Part shown: positions 50,716 to 60,468 of the stretch, in pieces | How the letters are laid out: every line of letters starts with the position of its first letter | Numbering within the stretch: position 1 is the first letter of the stretch | Assembly: GCA_904396155.1 (NCBI GenBank) | Contig: CAJFOI010000050.1 | Span: 1 to 64,000 of the forward strand | Reading direction: 5' to 3' | Length of the DNA: 64,000 nt | Source: Candidatus Avispirillum faecium | GTDB taxonomy: Bacteria; Bacillota; Clostridia; Oscillospirales; CAG-272 | Position numbers and translations under genes: made by a program | Notes under the pieces: model-generated | What the model was told of the DNA's origin: nothing | Seen by the model: the letters and a program-made list of their open reading frames with translations, nothing else | Databases searched by the model: none

Positions 50716-51771
50716 ATGACAAATCAAGTGCAAAATGCTCACAAAATCAAACGGGAGAGCAAAAAAAGAATCCGTGTGGAATTCGATCGCACGCCTCTTC
50801 TCGAACGGCTCAGATCGAAGTATCTGTCTCTGTACTTCCTCAAGCGGCTGGTCTGGCATGTCTTCCGGTTTTTGTTGCTTCTGGGTGTGTGCTATGTCAT
50901 CCTGTTCCCGTTTTATTCTAAGATTGCATCCTCGTTTATGAGTCCGGAAGACTTTGTGGACGTCACGGTGCGTTTGATTCCGAAATATCCGACGTTGGAT
51001 ATTTACAAAGCTATCATCATGGAAAACGGGTATCTGTCGGCACTGTTGAACACATTTATTTTAGCAGGTTCCTGTGCACTGCTTCAGACTTTTGTCTGCT
51101 GCCTGGTGGGCTATGGATTTGCAAAATTTAAGTTTAAGTTCAACAAGCTGCTGTTCCTTCTGGTAATCTTCACCATGATCGTGCCCCATTCTACACTGCA
51201 GCTTTCCATGTTTATGGAATTCCGATATTTTGATATTTTGGGGATCTTGAACCTCCTTGGAGGCGGTGTGGTAGACTGGCTGCGGCTGTTGGAGAACCCA
51301 TCTTTGAATTTGATCAACACCTACTGGCCGCTGTGGATTTTGTCTGCTACTGCGCTTGCCTTTAAGAACGGGCTGTATATCTTTATGATGCGTCAGTTCT
51401 TCAAGGGCGTGCCGGATGAGCTGGAAGAATCTGCGTATGTGGATGGAGCGGGAGTGTTCCGTACCTTTATTCAGATCATTCTTCCGCTGTCCATTCCCAT
51501 GATGATCACCGTGTTTATGTTTGCCTTCTCGTGGCAGTGGACGGACAATTTCTACACGGATTTGTTCTACACGACTTCCGGTCCTACACTGATGCCTGAT
51601 ATTGTGGCGATTCCCACATCCCTCAATATCACTACGGCTGCTGCGAACATGTACAATACTGCCATTACCAACACCTGCGGGATTCTTATTCTGCTGCCTT
51701 TGATACTTTTGTATGTTTTTGCACAGAAGTACATTATCCAGGGGATCGAGCGTTCCGGTATTACAGGCTGA
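50716..51771 (+). CDS. sugar ABC transporter permease, MalG/YtcP type (pair B)
   Basis: A 351-residue membrane protein with a long basic N-terminus (KIKRESKKRIRVEF) and six spans; EAA loop ESAYVDGAGVFRTFIQIILP. The ATG at 50716 is chosen because AGGAGG (50701-50706) lies 9 bp before it; a GTG at 50710 is too close. Last gene of the operon, followed at once by two terminators. It is the second permease dimer in one operon with a single binding protein. Confidence 0.88.
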   Translation: MTNQVQNAHKIKRESKKRIRVEFDRTPLLERLRSKYLSLYFLKRLVWHVFRFLLLLGVCYVILFPFYSKIASSFMSPEDFVDVTVRLIPKYPTLDIYKAIIMENGYLSALLNTFILAGSCALLQTFVCCLVGYGFAKFKFKFNKLLFLLVIFTMIVPHSTLQLSMFMEFRYFDILGILNLLGGGVVDWLRLLENPSLNLINTYWPLWILSATALAFKNGLYIFMMRQFFKGVPDELEESAYVDGAGVFRTFIQIILPLSIPMMITVFMFAFSWQWTDNFYTDLFYTTSGPTLMPDIVAIPTSLNITTAAANMYNTAITNTCGILILLPLILLYVFAQKYIIQGIERSGITG

Positions 51772-51783
51772 CGGAAAATACGA

Positions 51784-51822
51784 ATAAAACGGCGTGGCCG
51801 CAGAAGCGACCGCGCCGTTTTT
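51784..51822 (+). terminator. terminator of the large ABC operon
   Basis: Imperfect stem AAAACGGCG...CGCCGTTTTT with a G/C-rich interior, followed by T residues. Confidence 0.88.
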
Positions 51823-51845
51823 GTGTCGTCAGGATGTATCATAGA

Positions 51846-51879
51846 AAAATCCCGCAAACACATTTGTTTGCGGGATTTT
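51846..51879. terminator. bidirectional terminator
   Basis: Palindrome AAAATCCCGCAAACA/TGTTTGCGGGATTTT with a short loop. It backs up the operon terminator and serves the convergent dehydrogenase gene, whose stop is 15 bp away. Confidence 0.9.
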
Positions 51880-51893
51880 GCGTTTGGGATGTT

Positions 51894-53171
51894 TTATATG
51901 GTAAAGTCTACATCGCGCAGCAGGCGTTTCTCCGCCTCTGGGCACCAGAGATTGTTGTTCTTTTCGCATATGTCAGCCAGGTCTTGGAAGAGCGCGGCAT
52001 TTTCTCCTCCCTGTGCCGCTGCACTGCGGAAATCTGCAATGGCGGTCAGGGGCAGTGTCACATGGGTGTAAATGAGCTTTTTGCCGCCGGGGATCTTCGG
52101 CAGATCCATGGTCGTCTGTGCATCTGCGTCCAGGCCGCCGATATGGGTAATCATGCAGGAAGGATTTACCTTCTGCTGTTCCATAAGACGAAGGGCTTCG
52201 ATCAAATCTTCGTTGTTGCCGCCAGAGGTGCCGACGATGTGCGTGGAGGCATAATGCACATTGTAAAAGTTAAATTTTGCGGAGAACGCCGGATCCGTGG
52301 GGCCTGCAAAAAAGTTGAGGCAGCCGTCCCTGCCCAGGATCGCATCTGCGGTTTCCACCACCGGCGCCACCGGCGCAAACACAAACACGTCGTCAAAGCC
52401 GTCCTTGCCGGTCAGTCCTTTTAGGTAGACGGCAGGATTCTCTATGTGCGCAGTGTTGATGTACCGCAGGTCTACACCATGTTCCTTTGCCTCTTTGGCG
52501 GTGATCAGCGATGCTGCCCGGGAAAGCCTCTCCTCGTCGATGTCGGTGACAACCAGAAGGGAAGGAGGACGGCCCCCATGAATCGCATAGTCCACGGCGC
52601 CGAGCCCCATGGGACCGGCCCCTGCCAGAATCGCCATGGCGCCGCCTTCTACCGTTCCCATGTGGTGAACATATTTGCCCGGATCCGTATGATAGTTGGC
52701 ATGGAAAGCTCCCACAATACAGCTCATGGGTTCTGCCAGGCTGCCCCAGTAGAATGCTTCTCCCCTGTAAGGCAGAAGACAGTTACATTCCATTACCTCA
52801 TTGGGAATGATCACATATGTGGCGCCGCCGCCGATATCGTGATAGGAGTATCCGGGTGCGGCCAGGGAACCCTTGTAGTTGATGGCAGGTTGAATGGCAA
52901 AGCGATCCCCTGCCTTAAATTTGCCCTGCCACTTTTTTCCTACTTGGATCAACTCTCCGCAAAATTCATGCCCCAGAATAATCGGGGACTCAGCTACATT
53001 GTCCGGCACGCGCTTGTGGGCAGCTCCCTGCAGTGCCGCCTTGTGGGAGGACATACAAATGCTGTCCGAAATCACCCTTGCCAGAATTTGATCCTCCCTC
53101 AGCGGAGGCAGTTCAAATTCTTCTGTGCGGATATCGTTTACTCCATATAATCTGACTGCTTTTGTTTTCAT
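51894..53171 (-). CDS. zinc-type alcohol/polyol dehydrogenase, SorE-like
   Basis: A 425-residue medium-chain dehydrogenase. The N-terminal catalytic domain shows ILARVISDSICMSSHK, GHEFCGELIQVG and GDRFAIQPA; the Rossmann motif is AGAGPMGLGAVDYA. A long insertion and overall size fit the L-sorbose-1-phosphate reductase (SorE) group, but the substrate is not certain. The usual structural-zinc Cys cluster is missing. The start at 53171 (MKTKAVRLYG) has TTGGAGA upstream. Runs after trpS and DUF3006; it also converges with the carbohydrate ABC operon, to which it may be metabolically related. Confidence 0.82.
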   Translation of the reverse strand: MKTKAVRLYGVNDIRTEEFELPPLREDQILARVISDSICMSSHKAALQGAAHKRVPDNVAESPIILGHEFCGELIQVGKKWQGKFKAGDRFAIQPAINYKGSLAAPGYSYHDIGGGATYVIIPNEVMECNCLLPYRGEAFYWGSLAEPMSCIVGAFHANYHTDPGKYVHHMGTVEGGAMAILAGAGPMGLGAVDYAIHGGRPPSLLVVTDIDEERLSRAASLITAKEAKEHGVDLRYINTAHIENPAVYLKGLTGKDGFDDVFVFAPVAPVVETADAILGRDGCLNFFAGPTDPAFSAKFNFYNVHYASTHIVGTSGGNNEDLIEALRLMEQQKVNPSCMITHIGGLDADAQTTMDLPKIPGGKKLIYTHVTLPLTAIADFRSAAAQGGENAALFQDLADICEKNNNLWCPEAEKRLLRDVDFTI

Positions 53172-53190
53172 TTTCGTCTCCAACCGATTT

Positions 53191-53457
53191 TTACTTCTTG
53201 CCTTGATCAAACAGCCGACGCAGCCGCTGCTTGTTTTGCATTTTCTGGTCTGTGTGTTCTGAAGTACGCGCCGGGCGTACCTGTACTACCTGCTGTCGTC
53301 CGTTTTGGACCGTCAGAGTGAGTACTACCGCATCCCCCTCGCGCACCTTTTCAAATGCTGCTGTGGAAAAGGTAATTTTTCTGCCGTCGCCGTCAGAAAA
53401 GCACACGGCGATCCCTTCTTCCACGCGGTCCACGACACAGACAATCGTTTCTTCCAT
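53191..53457 (-). CDS. DUF3006-like small protein
   Basis: An 88-residue protein; VVDRVEEGIAVCFSDGDGRKITF and FEKVREGDAVVLTL match the small beta-barrel DUF3006 pattern, followed by a basic tail (QKMQNKQRLRRLF). Function unknown. It starts 2 bp after the trpS stop and ends 19 bp before the dehydrogenase, so it is the middle gene of a three-gene transcript. No strong ribosome site is seen, and translation may depend on trpS. Confidence 0.75.
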   Translation of the reverse strand: MEETIVCVVDRVEEGIAVCFSDGDGRKITFSTAAFEKVREGDAVVLTLTVQNGRQQVVQVRPARTSEHTDQKMQNKQRLRRLFDQGKK

Positions 53458-53459
53458 GT

Positions 53460-54470
53460 TCAGTACCGGGGCTGATCGGTAAAGCCGATCTTTCTGCGCA
53501 CCTTGGACAGCGTTTTTCTGGCGTCTTTGGCTGCAGCAGCCGCACCGGCGGCCATCACATCTTCCAGGTACTTTTTGTCTGCGATCAGCCGGGTGTATTC
53601 CTCCTGTACCGGCGCCAGCGCGTCGGCGCAGGCCTCACCCACCGCCAGTTTGAAGTCTCCGTATCCCTTGCCGTCAAATTCCCGTTCGATTTCCGGAAAG
53701 CTTTTGTCGGTGAGGGCGCTGTAAATGGACATGAGGTTGATGATCCCGTCTTTTCCTTCCCCGGCGCGTACAAGTGTGTCGGAATCGGTGACGGCCCGCT
53801 TGAATTTGCGGATGATCACGTCTCTGGGGTCCAGGATTCGCACAGTGGCGTTTTCATTTTCATCCGATTTGCTCATTTTCCTTTTGGGGTCCGCAAGACT
53901 CATGATCCTTGCGGAAGGGGTCCTGCTGATGAAAGGTTCGGGAACGACGAACACGTCCCCATATATGCCGTTAAAGCGCACAGCGATGTCCCGCGTGATC
54001 TCCAAATGCTGCTTTTGATCGTCTCCCACGGGAACCAGCTCTGTTTGATACAGGAGGATATCTGCAGCCATCAGCGAGGGATATGTGAACAGACCGGCAT
54101 TGACATTTTCCGCATTTTTCTTGCTTTTGTCTTTGAACTGGGTCATTCTGGAAAGCTCCCCAAACATGGTGTAGCAGTCCAGGATCCACGCCAGCTCCGC
54201 ATGGGCGGGGACGTGACTTTGTACGTATATGACATTTTTCCGGGGATCCAATCCACAGGCGATATACAGCGCAAGGGTTTCATAGGTGCGCCGGCGCAAA
54301 TCGGCCGGGTTTTGCCGAACAGTGATTGCATGTTCGTCTGCGATGCAATAGTAGCAGCGGTATTCTTCGGAAAATTTCGGGAAATTGCGAATAGCGCCCA
54401 GATAGTTTCCAATTGTCAGTACGCCGGAGGGCTGGACGCCGGAAAATACGACTTTTTTGTCCTGATACAT
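53460..54470 (-). CDS. trpS: tryptophanyl-tRNA synthetase
   Basis: A 336-residue class I synthetase charging tRNA-Trp. It has the HIGH-like TIGN in SGVQPSGVLTIGNYLGA, the Trp-binding YPSLMAADILLYQ, VGDDQKQHLEITRDIA, and KMSKS in PKRKMSKSDEN. Length is normal. ACGGAG lies 10 bp before the ATG at 54470; the frame is open far upstream but nothing there resembles the family. The leader is short, about 80 nt, with no T-box, only a small hairpin CCTCA/TGAGG before a T run. The T-box in this window belongs to the transport genes instead. Confidence 0.96.
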   Translation of the reverse strand: MYQDKKVVFSGVQPSGVLTIGNYLGAIRNFPKFSEEYRCYYCIADEHAITVRQNPADLRRRTYETLALYIACGLDPRKNVIYVQSHVPAHAELAWILDCYTMFGELSRMTQFKDKSKKNAENVNAGLFTYPSLMAADILLYQTELVPVGDDQKQHLEITRDIAVRFNGIYGDVFVVPEPFISRTPSARIMSLADPKRKMSKSDENENATVRILDPRDVIIRKFKRAVTDSDTLVRAGEGKDGIINLMSIYSALTDKSFPEIEREFDGKGYGDFKLAVGEACADALAPVQEEYTRLIADKKYLEDVMAAGAAAAAKDARKTLSKVRRKIGFTDQPRY

Positions 54471-54558
54471 ATTGATATACTCCGTTCCTGCTTCCGGGAA
54501 CTCCCTGAAGCGGTCAATCCATAAAAACGCCTCAAAACGTCTGAGGGTCCTGCTTTTT

Positions 54559-54587
54559 ATTATATAACCGATCCAGATCAAAGTCAA
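54559..54587 (-). promoter_or_regulatory. trpS promoter
   Basis: On the minus strand, TTGACT (54582-54587), 17-bp spacer, TATAAT (54559-54564). Confidence 0.8.
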
Positions 54588-54594
54588 TCTCTTG

Positions 54595-54622
54595 TTGCAT
54601 TTTTCTGCTTTTGTGTTATGAT
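54595..54622 (+). promoter_or_regulatory. promoter of the DUF4097 gene
   Basis: TTGCAT (54595-54600), 16-bp spacer, TATGAT (54617-54622). It is divergent from the trpS promoter, 7 bp apart. Confidence 0.55.
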
Positions 54623-54656
54623 ATAAATAGATGTTCATACGACGGGGGGAGATCTC

Positions 54657-55460
54657 ATGAAAAAACAAATTTTCCTGCTGGCTGTGTGCGGAGCTTTGCT
54701 GCTTGGGACAGGCGGATGCAGTGTGGGGTATACCTATGACGATGCATCCCTTTATACGCCGGGGGATGGCAGTGCAGACCCTGCCGCGGTTCGTACCATA
54801 GAGATAGATTGGCCGGCCGGCAGTGTGACGCTTTGTCCCTACGAAGGAGAATTGCTTCAGTTTTCGGATAACAGCCCCTATCCCAGCGACGACAATCTGC
54901 TTCACTCCTATTTGGATGGAGACATTCTCAGAATACGTTTTTGCAAAAGCGGCATATTGCAGCAGTCTGCCACAGAACCAAAAGATCTGGAGGTGCTGGT
55001 GCCGGCATCTCATATGGAATATCTTCAGGAGATCTCCATAGATACGGCGTCTGCCGCGGTGTTTGTGAACGATTTGCAAGTGCAGACGCTGAAAATCGCT
55101 ACCGCGTCCGGCGAGGTTACGGTGGATGGCAGCGCAGAATCTGTGGCGATTGATACGGCGTCGGGAAACATTGCTTTGTCCGGAACTTTTACAGAGATTG
55201 AGACAGATACGGTCAGCGGCGCGCTCACAGCGATCTGCACCGCCTGTCCGCAGCGTTTTACAGGGGACAGCACTTCCGGGGCTTTTCAGGTTACACTTCC
55301 GGCGGACAGCTCCTTTACGCTGGAGTATGACTCTGTTTCGGGAGAGCTGATCAGTGATTTTCCCTTGCAGGAGCGTGAGGGAGGATACACAGCAGGAGAC
55401 GGCGCATTTCCTCTTTCCTTTGATACGGTCAGCGGCGATTTGCACCTCACAAAAAGGTAA
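54657..55460 (+). CDS. DUF4097-type beta-strand-repeat lipoprotein
   Basis: A 267-residue lipoprotein with lipobox GTGGC (Cys about 21). The mature part is built of short repeats with alternating serine, glycine and hydrophobic residues (IDTASAAVFVNDL, IATASGEVTVDG, IDTASGNIALSG, TDTVSGALTAI, YDSVSGELISDF, FDTVSGDLHLTKR), the right-handed beta-helix-like pattern of DUF4097. Such proteins often relate to envelope stress, but the exact role is unknown. A GGGGGGAG site precedes the start. Single gene. Confidence 0.85.
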   Translation: MKKQIFLLAVCGALLLGTGGCSVGYTYDDASLYTPGDGSADPAAVRTIEIDWPAGSVTLCPYEGELLQFSDNSPYPSDDNLLHSYLDGDILRIRFCKSGILQQSATEPKDLEVLVPASHMEYLQEISIDTASAAVFVNDLQVQTLKIATASGEVTVDGSAESVAIDTASGNIALSGTFTEIETDTVSGALTAICTACPQRFTGDSTSGAFQVTLPADSSFTLEYDSVSGELISDFPLQEREGGYTAGDGAFPLSFDTVSGDLHLTKR

Positions 55461-55529
55461 AGGCGATCGAAGATATAAAAAATCAAAGGGGGACCAGTCA
55501 GTGTAAGTGAAACTTTACAAATACGGTTG

Positions 55530-55605
55530 TGACAACCCCTCCGCCGCAACTATGTTGCGCCACCACCCCAGCATTTCCTGCGGAGCTGCACCACAGGGGA
55601 GGCTG
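55530..55605. repeat. hairpin-rich interspersed repeat, short copy
   Basis: Reads GACAACCCCTCCG, the stem CGCAAC-TAT-GTTGCG (55545-55559), then CCCAGCATTTCCTGCGGAGC and CACAGGGGAGGC, words shared with 18690-18735. It lies between the convergent DUF4097 and groL genes. Confidence 0.72.
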
Positions 55606-55632
55606 GATCAAAAAGCCTCTCTTATATAAGTA

Positions 55633-55666
55633 AAAAAAGCCGCGGACATTTGTCCGTGGCTTTTTA
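55633..55666. terminator. terminator of groES-groEL
   Basis: Stem AAAAAGCCGCGGACA/TGTCCGTGGCTTTTT, 4 bp from the groL stop; symmetrical enough to work in both directions. Confidence 0.9.
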
Positions 55667-55669
55667 TGA

Positions 55670-57301
<1,632 letters not shown>

Positions 57302-57319
57302 TCAAATCCTCCTTATCGT

Positions 57320-57643
<324 letters not shown>

Positions 57644-57670
57644 TTAGCACTCGATTCATATAAGTGCTAA
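57644..57670 (-). promoter_or_regulatory. CIRCE element (HrcA operator)
   Basis: TTAGCACTC-N9-AAGTGCTAA, differing from the consensus GAGTGCTAA at one base. It lies between the groES promoter and start codon, the standard site for HrcA repression. Confidence 0.93.
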
Positions 57671-57682
57671 ACTATGTGTATC

Positions 57683-57710
57683 ATTATACCACACCAAAGG
57701 AAAAAATCAA
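57683..57710 (-). promoter_or_regulatory. groES promoter
   Basis: On the minus strand, TTGATT (57705-57710), 16-bp spacer, TATAAT (57683-57688), upstream of CIRCE. Confidence 0.78.
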
Positions 57711-57767
57711 GAGGAAAATGGAATCTTTACATTTATTTAACAAATAAAAATTTCAGCGCAGCAATTC

Positions 57768-57776
57768 GAGTGCTAA
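57768..57776. promoter_or_regulatory. solitary CIRCE half-site
   Basis: GAGTGCTAA, a perfect half of CIRCE, lies about 100 bp upstream of the full element, between groES and the divergent symporter gene. No partner arm is found at the right distance. It may be a relic or chance. Confidence 0.4.
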
Positions 57777-57853
57777 GTGGTAAAAAAGAATGCGGGGAAT
57801 GGAAGGCGGACGGGCCGAATATATATAAATGAAGAAAAGCTGCGGGAGCGATT

Positions 57854-59191
57854 ATGGAAGCAATCAATGAAGTGCTGTCGGGGATCTTTATGCCTGCCCT
57901 TTTAATGGGGGCGGGGATCCTGTTTGCCGTTCGGCTGCGTTTTTTTTATCTTTTGCACCCTGTTCGGTTTTTTCGGACACTGGCCCAGGCACATAAAGGA
58001 GGCGGTGTCTCGCCCTTTCGCGCACTCAGCCAGGCCCTTGCAGGTACGCTGGGTGTGGGGAACATGGCGGGGGTGGCTACGGCGATCGTGGCCGGAGGTC
58101 CCGGCGCCATTTTTTGGATGTGGATCAGTGCCCTGTGTGCCATGAGCGTAAAATATGCGGAGGTACGCATGGCGGTGGAACATCGGCGGACGGGTCCTCA
58201 GGGATATTACGGGGGCGCCATGTACTATATCCGGGATATTTTTGGGAAAAAACTGCCTCGCGTGGGGGCGGTTGCCGGGGGCGGATTTGCCGTGTTGTGT
58301 ATCGCCAATTCCCTGATGACGGGAAATATCGTACAGATGTACGCTGCGGCCTCTGTATTCCCCTGGCTTTCGCCGCTGGTTTTGGGTGGCGTGATTGGCG
58401 CACTGGCTTTTGTCATCGCCTGCGGCGGTGCCGGCCGTGTGTCAGAGGTGACGATGGGGCTGATCCCTTTTTTATCCGGGATATATATCCTGATTTCCGC
58501 AGCGATCATTCTTCGTAACGGGGACAGACTGCCGGCGGTGCTGCAGGAAATCGTTGCCGGGGGTCTGTCCCTGCGTGCGGCAGTGGGGGGCACAGCGGGC
58601 TTTGCAGTAAATCGGGCGATCCGCTTTGGAGTGACCCGGGGTATTTTTTCCAACGAAGCAGGCTGTGGGACGTCGCCTACGGCCCATGCTGCGGCCAATA
58701 CAAAAAGCGCGCATCATCAAGGGTGCTTTGGAATTTTTGAGGTATTTGCGGACACCATCGTTCTCTGTTCCATGACGGCCTTTGTCATCCTTCTCTCAGA
58801 TGGCACAAAGCTGGGAATGGACGGGATCCCGCTGACGATTTATGCGTACACGTCTCTTGCGGGCAGGGGCGCAGGGATTTTCATTGGGGTATCGGTGATT
58901 CTGTTTGCCTTTGCCACTGTGATCTGCCAGACCCAGTATGGAACGGTGGCCATTGGATATTTTACAAAAAAGAAAGGCCCGCAGCGCGTTTATTTGGTAC
59001 TGAGCACCCTGTGTACCGTTTTTGGAACGGTGATCGCCGAGGGAGTTATGTGGCAGGCGGCAGATTTGATTATTTCGCTGATGACAGCACTCAATGTACT
59101 CTGCCTTTTTTGGTGTGTGAAGCGGGAAGGTATTTTGCAGGTCCCCTCTGGGGCAAGGCGGAACAAACGCACGATAAAAAAAGACCCGTAG
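57854..59191 (+). CDS. alanine or glycine:cation symporter (AGCS family)
   Basis: A 445-residue sodium-coupled amino acid importer with about 10-11 spans. It has the AGCS signatures: ALAGTLGVGNMAGVATAI, GGPGAIFWMWISAL, MRYVEV-like MSVKYAEVRMAV, YYGGAMYYI, GVTRGIFSNEAGCGTSP and CQTQYG. GCGGGAG-like bases precede the start. Single gene, divergent from groES, with a terminator that overlaps its last codons. Confidence 0.94.
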   Translation: MEAINEVLSGIFMPALLMGAGILFAVRLRFFYLLHPVRFFRTLAQAHKGGGVSPFRALSQALAGTLGVGNMAGVATAIVAGGPGAIFWMWISALCAMSVKYAEVRMAVEHRRTGPQGYYGGAMYYIRDIFGKKLPRVGAVAGGGFAVLCIANSLMTGNIVQMYAAASVFPWLSPLVLGGVIGALAFVIACGGAGRVSEVTMGLIPFLSGIYILISAAIILRNGDRLPAVLQEIVAGGLSLRAAVGGTAGFAVNRAIRFGVTRGIFSNEAGCGTSPTAHAAANTKSAHHQGCFGIFEVFADTIVLCSMTAFVILLSDGTKLGMDGIPLTIYAYTSLAGRGAGIFIGVSVILFAFATVICQTQYGTVAIGYFTKKKGPQRVYLVLSTLCTVFGTVIAEGVMWQAADLIISLMTALNVLCLFWCVKREGILQVPSGARRNKRTIKKDP

Positions 59192-59206
59192 GGTCTTTTT
59201 TTATCG
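59174..59206 (+). terminator. terminator of the symporter gene
   Basis: Stem AAAAAAAGACCC/GGGTCTTTTTTT with a GTA loop. It begins inside the last codons of the symporter gene and ends 3 bp before the convergent aroF stop, so it may act both ways. Confidence 0.88.
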
Positions 59207-59209
59207 AGT

Positions 59210-60241
59210 TTAGATCAGGTCGGCGATATCCAAAATCAGCCGTTGTGTCTTTTCCCAGCCCAGGCAAGGGTCGGTAATGGACTTTCCGTAAACACCCTCT
59301 CCGATCTTCTGGCATCCATCCTCCAGGTAAGATTCGATCATAAAGCCCTTTACCATTCGTTTGATGTCACCGTTGTGCCGGCAGGAGTGGAGCACTTCTT
59401 TGCAGATCCTGGGCTGCTCTGCGTACTGTTTTGCAGAATTGGCATGATTGGCATCTACCAGCAGTGCAATGTTTGCAAGACCCCGCTGGCAGTAGTTGTT
59501 GTACAGATGTTCCAGGTCTTCGTAGTGATAATTGGGCAGGGATTCGCCGTGGCGATTCACGTATCCCCGCAGAATGGCATGGGCCAGGGGATTGCCTGTG
59601 GTTTCCACTTCCCAGCCCCGGTAGATGAACATGTGGGGATGCTGGGCCGCCATAATGGAGTTAAGCATCACAGAAATGTCTCCGCTGGTGGGATTTTTCA
59701 TCCCCACGGGAACATCGATGCCGCTGGAGGTGAGCCGGTGCTCCTGGTTTTCCACACTGCGGGCGCCGATGGCGATATAGGAAAGCAGATCGGACAGGTA
59801 CCGGTAATTGTCCGGGTACAGCATCTCATCGGCCGTAGGCAGCCCGGTCTGCGCCAGAACAGAGGTGTGGAGCCGGCGGATGGCGATCACGCCCTCCAGC
59901 ATGTCCGGCTTTTCCTCCGGGTTGGGTTGGTGAAGAAGTCCCTTGTAACCGTCGCCGGTGGTTCTGGGCTTATTGGTATATACCCGGGGAATGAGGATCA
60001 GCTTGTCCGCCACCTTTTCCTGAAGCGCTGCCAGCCGGGTGGCATATTCCAGGACGGCGTCTTCCCGGTCCGCGGAACAGGGGCCCACCACCAGGATCAT
60101 TTTGTCCGACTCTCCCGTAAAAACCTGCGCGACACGGAGATCCCGTTCCGCTTTGATCTCTGCCAGCTCCTGGGACAGAGGGTACTGTGCCTTGATTTCT
60201 TTGGGAATGGGAAGCTTGCGTTTGAAATTCATATTATTCAT
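59210..60241 (-). CDS. aroF: 3-deoxy-7-phosphoheptulonate (DAHP) synthase, class I alpha
   Basis: First enzyme of the shikimate pathway, joining PEP and erythrose-4-phosphate. The 343 residues are of the E. coli AroFGH type: VVGPCSADRE, PRTTGDGYKGLLHQP, GARSVENQEHR, GMKNPTSGDI, YRGWEVETTGNP and LVDANHANSAKQ (metal-binding). It lacks a fused chorismate mutase or ACT domain, so any feedback control is within the enzyme. Which of aroF, aroG or aroH it equals is not decided. Single gene with its own promoter; it supplies the aromatic pathway that the Trp transporter and TrpS share. Confidence 0.95.
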   Translation of the reverse strand: MNNMNFKRKLPIPKEIKAQYPLSQELAEIKAERDLRVAQVFTGESDKMILVVGPCSADREDAVLEYATRLAALQEKVADKLILIPRVYTNKPRTTGDGYKGLLHQPNPEEKPDMLEGVIAIRRLHTSVLAQTGLPTADEMLYPDNYRYLSDLLSYIAIGARSVENQEHRLTSSGIDVPVGMKNPTSGDISVMLNSIMAAQHPHMFIYRGWEVETTGNPLAHAILRGYVNRHGESLPNYHYEDLEHLYNNYCQRGLANIALLVDANHANSAKQYAEQPRICKEVLHSCRHNGDIKRMVKGFMIESYLEDGCQKIGEGVYGKSITDPCLGWEKTQRLILDIADLI

Positions 60242-60274
60242 CGGAATTTTACCTTCCTTTATCGGTCTTTTTAT

Positions 60275-60303
60275 ATCTTACCACCAAGCTTTTGGGATTA
60301 CAA
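60275..60303 (-). promoter_or_regulatory. promoter of the DAHP synthase gene
   Basis: On the minus strand, TTGTAA (60298-60303), 17-bp spacer, TAAGAT (60275-60280). No T-box or leader hairpin lies between it and the gene. Confidence 0.55.
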
Positions 60304-60394
60304 CTCATTTTCTCTTATTTTGACCTTTTTACAAATTCCTGCGTCGGGAGGAGAACGGTTTTGTTATTTTTGTCAAAAAGCTTGTGCTGTCTTG

Positions 60395-60424
60395 TTGACT
60401 ATCCCCCCTCTTATATGCTAAAAT
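60395..60424 (+). promoter_or_regulatory. promoter of the secreted SGNH-dockerin gene
   Basis: TTGACT (60395-60400), 18-bp spacer, TAAAAT (60419-60424), 44 bp before the start codon. Confidence 0.55.
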
Positions 60425-60468
60425 AAAGTATCAACGATTCCTACAGAAAAGAAGGTTGAAAAAGTACT

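Noticed and set aside
54471-54600. T-box leader for trpS
   Set aside because: The leader is only about 80 nt and lacks the GGTGGTACC box. The Trp T-box in this window is at 22276-22560.
54471-55445. Possible long N-terminal extension of TrpS
   Set aside because: The extension covers the trpS promoter and runs antisense to the DUF4097 gene; TrpS homology starts at 54470.
60242-60305. T-box or attenuator before the DAHP synthase gene
   Set aside because: The leader is very short, with no T-box sequence, no Trp-rich leader peptide and no strong hairpin.
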